The notes below the pieces were generated by a model. It had not been told where the DNA came from and did not search any database. It saw nothing but the letters and a program-made list of their open reading frames with translations. Of a DNA stretch of 47,101 nucleotides, positions 45,001 to 47,101 are shown piece after piece. The DNA is taken from assembly GCA_023410645.1 (NCBI GenBank), contig JAEYPQ010000024.1, positions 1-47,101 of the forward strand, read 5' to 3'. This stretch comes from Bacillota bacterium (GTDB lineage: Bacteria; Bacillota; Clostridia; TANB77; CAG-465). How positions within the stretch are numbered: position 1 is the stretch's first letter; the number at the start of each line of letters is the position of its first letter. Made by a program: the position numbers and the translations under genes.

Positions 45001-46647
45001 AGTGGAACAAATTCATATAAAACAGAATTTACATATTTAACAAGTGACACTAATCCATTACAAACAACAAATATACTAAAAAGTATAAAGAATGGAACAA
45101 ATGGAAGTATTGATTATACATACGATAAAAATGGCAATATAGAAAGAATAGAAGAAGATGGAGTAGAAAAACAAAAATACTATTATGATGAACTAAATCA
45201 ATTAATAAGAGAAGATAATAGAGAATTAAATGAAACAAAAGTATACACATATGATGCAGGAGGAAACATACAAAAGGTAGATACATATGAATATACAGAA
45301 GCACAAAATATAACAGATTATACTATAATAGATACTAAAGTTTATACATATGATAGTGCATGGAAAGATAAACTAACAAGTTATGATGGAAAAGAAATAA
45401 CATATGATGAAATAGGTAATCCACTAACGTATGGAAGTAATACATATACATGGGAAAATGGAAGACAGCTATCAAGTGTAAATACTGGAGATAAAGAGAT
45501 AACATACAGATATAACGATAGTGGAATAAGAACAGAAAAAACAGTAAATGGAGTAACAACAAAATATTATCTTGATGGAGATAAAGTAATATATGAAACA
45601 ACAGGAGATAATACAATATACTATCAATATGATGGAGAAGGAAATTTAATAGGATTTAAATATAATAACGAGGACTACTATTATGTAAGAAATGGACAAG
45701 GAGATATAACAGGAATACTTGACAAAGACCTAAAAGAAGTGATATCATATACATATGATACTTGGGGTAAGATTATTTCAATAAAGGATGGTGCAGGTGT
45801 AGATGTTACCAATAATAGTTCTGGCATAGGGAATATTAACCCATACAGGTATAGGGGCTATCGCTACGACAATGAAACAGGTATGTATTACCTAAATTCT
45901 AGATATTACAACCCTGAATGGTGCCGAATGATAAATTCAGATGGTGAAGTATCTGCAAGAGGACAAATACAAGGTTACAACTTATTTACATATTGTTTCA
46001 ATAATCCTGTTAATATGCAAGACCCATCAGGAAATTGGCCATCATGGGGGCAAATATTTACAGCAGTAGCGATAGCAGCAGTTACAGCCGTTGCAGTAGT
46101 GGCAGTTGTTGCAACTGCTGGTGCTGCCGGAGTAGCAGTAGGTGTAGCAGCAAGTATGTATTTAGGGGTCTCCGCCTCTGCAGCAGTTGCTATAGGTACT
46201 GTTGCCACGGTAGGTGCTTACACAATAGCAGCGGGAATAGCCGCCACTGGTGCAAGCAATATAGGAGAAGTATTTACGGGGAAAAATGTTATACGAGATA
46301 AAGTCATGGGTGGTAACCAAAAAGCTTATGATGCTGTACAGATAGGTTTAGCAGTAGCTGGAATGGGAGTAACAAGTGTAGGTGCAGTTGGAGTAGCTTC
46401 GGCCTCATCATCAAAAATGAAATATCCTGGAAATGATCCTGCAAAATGTAATGTAAAAGGATTTGAATGGAAAGGTTCGGGTAGTCCAATATCCGGAAAA
46501 GGAAATTTTGTTAATAGTGCTACTGGTGAATGGTTACATCCTGACCTTAAACATGGTCCACCAATTGGTCCACATTGGGATTATGGTGTTAGAGGTAGTG
46601 CAGAAACTTTCAGAATATTCCCAGATGGTAGTGTTAGACCTAAATAG
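39097..46647 (+). CDS. Secreted Rhs/YD-repeat polymorphic toxin with DNRLRE, CBM-like, ricin-lectin and Ntox37-like domains
   Basis: A 2516-aa product. A signal peptide (1 to about 30) is followed by an acidic linker, a DNRLRE-type domain (about 305-500) and the start of the Rhs/YD shell (from 505). Two carbohydrate-binding-like segments follow (about 848-1007 and 1008-1155), and a ricin B-lectin cassette with QKW, QEW and QQW signatures (about 1248-1700) interrupts the YD repeats. YD repeats then resume to the Rhs core NPYRYRGYRYDNETGMYYL (2247-2265). An Ala/Val-rich hydrophobic stretch (2315-2400) and a 75-residue tip with HPDLKHGPPIGPHWDYG and IFPDGSVRPK end the protein; the tip matches polymorphic toxin type 37, a predicted RNase. 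ATG 39097 is chosen from AGAGGTGG upstream. Confidence 0.9.
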   Translation: MCIGKFNKFIFSVVIISMILNLFPLNILASEIFNDDSNDTVTEENIEVKDEEKDEEKEVTIKGEIIDAREENVKKFLNSDNTVTAAIYPYPVHYMNNNKWEDIDNSLSEITDNNGNKKLQNNRNNYKVSFEKEIENEKVVSVEKDNYKVSWSLVGANKVTTKKTDNSNLKNKNKQLNSEEETLTLDKIGSNVKYENVFKNVDLEYNVIADQIKESIVLKDKDSKKDFKFKLDVGNLYPKLNDDNSISIYKSSEDEEVIYTIQAPYMYDANTEYCDKFQVKLYKEENDYYLEIIPDKEWINADERIYPIVIDPTIETSLKYTAIQDTFIYPTDYSYNGRYDAHILRAGSGIVGPKRTLIKFELPKLEAGDQVVDARLWLCNYPETYEWTPTTRQIQLNVHRITKDWAQETASWSNMADNSYDTRVSDYFIYSYDANNPFKFNSCNVTSIVKDWYVSGNNYGLMLKEPTETATGQNEAYFLSANTNSVYTEGRPQVVITYRNATGVENYWSYHEQEVGRAGVGQVNDYNGNLVFTHADVQTPGDRMPVSLYHTYNSNDIGEDLGFGKGWRLNLSQSVQLVKISETDYAKYIDEDGTRHYFVKQGSTNTYLDEDGLGLKLTLNGDSTFTMTDKSDNKLIFAKKMVNNTEFWHLQQIIDTSGNKTTISFLQNDGFFYINKVTDAAGSTVTVNWTNGRISSIVDQDNKTIYYNYDSNWNLTSITYPDGKKSIYTYTSNSLITSAKNIDNSRVEYSYYNVSPFRLKEIKEYSTENEIGNSLTMSYGENTTTLVDNKNNSNLYNFNDFGNATSIADFGNQKDTYSTAYGKAFKYGTSGGEKNKIKLDSKLSTTVSNLLRNHGAEQNGYWDYAVWGTTSGSASTSSEAGYSSPKSLKVVNDTATNDARTMYVQKVNATKGKKYTLSAQIKTNISGEVNSYGSNIFMYYTKSDGTRVVKEAEYIKQTSDWTKQVVTIDYPSDATSELNVAIGIANQKGTAYFDSLQLEEGEVANTYNLVENSSFSQSLDYWEKNGDTNGNDTIANVSNNNVAKFTGEYQKNKMFKQNVKVSGKSGDIFNISAWVKNLGIRNEGNKSCRISVCPLGTAGQGDWIDFPINADSTAWQYSSNEFTVKYDYNSIDVYLVFSNQSNEAYFDNISLLKDDFGQSYTYDKNGNLISSQDMNKQNSTIQYNGRNELLKQTDVNGGSFVYEYDSQVKNRLTSAMNNSKIKYTFEYDQYGNTTSTKIDNKDKVSASVVAGKTYYIRSKSSGLYLDGYLGLTDSGTNVNQYYFNGFGSQKWIAYDAGNGYYGFKYANSTDKSLDYNGKLQIFSTNYSEFQQFKLIKNIDGSFRIVSRNNENDNALTIVNNSKEKFGKILEEKFENKDSQSFYFEEVGVDNSEDKSVVESGEVFYIKSKSSSLYLDYMKDSNGSNSDINGRKLAQENFTGNDTQKWRLIRKNNGSYKLIPISSITGRALDLDSGRNENNNPVQVYDYVQDTPNQEWRIYKEDGNTYSIGSVTTNGTKRLTVKNNSNNAGEQIVVYEYGEADNQKWYLEPVNSVNIEDGATYKIKSKASGLYLGIINKQDQNGPLLKQLIDNAQNGEEWKFVDLKNGYYKIVAAHSSSGRVIEVAGGISTNGTSIKQWEWNGTEAQQWEFVPVGDGSFSIKPRLIKGRSALDVPGGLSTPENTLQVYDSNNTTSQHFYIEKVSKPTSEYIESKATYKENGRFVDTITDSIGNKVTYNYNFVNNSGSGTLKETIDAKGNKTNYEYDNLNRITKTELVGQNNTYTNSYQYDNDKISSIIHNGFNIDFIYDNFGNTKQVKIADQTLVTNNYGANNGNLQSVQYGNNQTMSYEYDRFNRVSKKTGTNGTQEYIYDAKGNLGVQKDNVNNITYRYIYDLADRLVEINSTDNFKVNYSYDKNSNINNIKYNLLSLSNEIKYSYDNDNKITSIKLDENKYVMYNYDTLSRLKERKITSGTNSYKTEFTYLTSDTNPLQTTNILKSIKNGTNGSIDYTYDKNGNIERIEEDGVEKQKYYYDELNQLIREDNRELNETKVYTYDAGGNIQKVDTYEYTEAQNITDYTIIDTKVYTYDSAWKDKLTSYDGKEITYDEIGNPLTYGSNTYTWENGRQLSSVNTGDKEITYRYNDSGIRTEKTVNGVTTKYYLDGDKVIYETTGDNTIYYQYDGEGNLIGFKYNNEDYYYVRNGQGDITGILDKDLKEVISYTYDTWGKIISIKDGAGVDVTNNSSGIGNINPYRYRGYRYDNETGMYYLNSRYYNPEWCRMINSDGEVSARGQIQGYNLFTYCFNNPVNMQDPSGNWPSWGQIFTAVAIAAVTAVAVVAVVATAGAAGVAVGVAASMYLGVSASAAVAIGTVATVGAYTIAAGIAATGASNIGEVFTGKNVIRDKVMGGNQKAYDAVQIGLAVAGMGVTSVGAVGVASASSSKMKYPGNDPAKCNVKGFEWKGSGSPISGKGNFVNSATGEWLHPDLKHGPPIGPHWDYGVRGSAETFRIFPDGSVRPK

Positions 46648-46657
46648 GAGGTTTGAA

Positions 46658-46918
46658 ATGATAGAAAAAGATGATTGGCGTTTAGAACGAGGTCAAATTG
46701 AATATTTAAAAGATAAGGAGCTAATATATACAAAATACACTCAACCAAGCAAAGAATGGGATCATGATCATTGTGCATTCTGCTGGAAATCTTTTAGTAT
46801 TTTAGTTGATAGTGATTTACATGAAGGATATTGTACCTTAGATAGATATACTTGGATTTGTCCTGAATGTTTTGAAGATTTTAAAGAAATGTTTAATTGG
46901 AAAGTGATAAAACACTAG
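46658..46918 (+). CDS. Candidate immunity protein, zinc-ribbon-like (86 aa)
   Basis: A small acidic, aromatic-rich protein directly after the toxin gene. It carries two Cys pairs, HCAFCWKSF (about residues 38-46) and ICPECFEDF (about 67-75), with an extra His/Asp cluster in EWDHDHC, consistent with a zinc-stabilised fold. Its ribosome binding site TAGGAGG (46645-46651) uses the toxin stop codon, so synthesis is tightly linked to that of the toxin tip. Cytoplasmic, no signal peptide. By position and size it is the cognate antidote of the Ntox37-like domain; a similar cysteine arrangement is familiar from small proteins following Rhs toxins, but I cannot name the family. Confidence 0.75.
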   Translation: MIEKDDWRLERGQIEYLKDKELIYTKYTQPSKEWDHDHCAFCWKSFSILVDSDLHEGYCTLDRYTWICPECFEDFKEMFNWKVIKH

Positions 46919-46944
46919 TAAATATCATATTTATTTAAAAATTT

Positions 46945-46974
46945 AGGTAGTCAGATAAAAACTGACTATCTTTT
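46945..46974 (+). terminator. Intrinsic terminator after the toxin-immunity operon
   Basis: AGGTAGTCAG (46945-46954) pairs with CTGACTATCT (46962-46971) with one G-U, then TTT. Confidence 0.8.
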
Positions 46975-46990
46975 GCTTTGAAATACATAC

Positions 46991-47048
46991 AAAACACCAC
47001 CTTCACTACTGCAATTTTTCGCGCACGCAGCAGTGAAGGCGGTGTTTT
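46991..47048 (-). repeat. GC-rich 22-bp palindrome, probably a reverse-strand RNA hairpin or terminator
   Basis: Arms 46991-47012 and 47027-47048 match over 22 bases with two transitions. On the forward strand these are A-C mismatches, but on the reverse strand both become G-U pairs, so the RNA hairpin is fully paired only if read in reverse. The stem and loop (containing CGCGCAC) are much more GC-rich than the surroundings. It could be the terminator of a reverse-strand gene beyond the window, or a mobile palindromic repeat. Confidence 0.6.
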
Positions 47049-47101
47049 CTGAATATTTATTTAAAATTTCTATATTAGTATTTTAGTAAATAATAATATT
47101 T

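Noticed and set aside
46463..46657. N-terminal extension of the immunity candidate from an ATG at 46463
   Set aside because: It overlaps the toxin coding region in another frame, and the strong TAGGAGG site points to ATG 46658.
1..47101. Diversity-generating retroelement reverse transcriptase or template repeat
   Set aside because: I looked for reverse-transcriptase motifs such as YxDD and for a duplicated copy of the C-terminal segments and saw none in this window; the DGR idea is therefore kept only as a hypothesis.

Overview
The window is a very AT-rich (roughly 27-30% GC by eye) low-GC Gram-positive chromosome segment, almost certainly from the class Clostridia, probably an uncultured anaerobic gut-type lineage. 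The reasons are A/T-biased codons (AGA for Arg, ATA for Ile), strong AGGAGG-type ribosome binding sites, GTG/TTG starts, consensus sigma-A promoters of the form TTGAMA-17-TAAAAT, and the gene set: NdoA-type MazF, a GerS-like protein, CdaA, single-chain GlyQS, GreA-LysS, an Asp23-domain protein and pilin-leader surface proteins. The lineage is inferred from content; there is no rRNA here.

Layout. 1-930 is the 3' end of a large surface protein with a C-terminal FGE/C-type-lectin-like domain. 1061-6372 holds a beta-CASP metallo-hydrolase, a GerS-like anchored protein, MazF and a class A penicillin-binding protein. 6536-9362 is an envelope operon: phosphodiester glycosidase, unknown anchored protein, UppP. 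9474-10517 is a receiver domain fused to a degenerate histidine kinase. A compositionally different reverse-strand gene (10575-11054) separates it from pnp, which has a hairpin near its predicted transcript start, and from a P-loop/Asp23 fusion. 14362-17541 holds an RsiV/PdaC-like membrane protein, glyQS, a 34-aa membrane peptide and cdaA. An unrecognised ORF (17594-18514) sits where cdaR is normally found, followed by greA-lysS and a two-TM protein.

21864-29186 carries two giant paralogous surface proteins with a prepilin-like leader, Ig-like repeats and a GBS-Bsp-like module. One ends in a jelly-roll-like domain and the other in the same FGE/lectin-like domain as the fragment at the left edge. 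29284-34023 holds a diacylglycerol-kinase-like lipid kinase (reverse), a double peptidoglycan-binding protein, two glycosyltransferases and a GNAT acetyltransferase. 34197-38937 is a tandem pair of MacB-type ABC ATPase-permease fusions plus trmL. 39097-46918 is a secreted 2516-aa Rhs/YD-repeat polymorphic toxin with a ricin-lectin cassette inside its shell and an Ntox37-like C-terminal toxin, followed immediately by a zinc-ribbon-like immunity candidate. The window ends with a terminator and a GC-rich 22-bp palindrome.

The theme is the cell envelope and cell-surface interaction: peptidoglycan synthesis (PBP, UppP), envelope-linked signalling (CdaA, Asp23 domain), surface glycan enzymes, antimicrobial-type ABC pumps, large adhesin-like proteins and a contact or secreted toxin, interleaved with housekeeping RNA and translation genes. 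The least explained items are the FGE/lectin-tailed paralogues, whose C-termini resemble variable regions of diversity-generating retroelement targets, the lectin-loaded Rhs toxin, the receiver-pseudokinase fusion, and the small or unknown ORFs flanking cdaA. I found no rRNA, tRNA, CRISPR array, transposase or reverse transcriptase.
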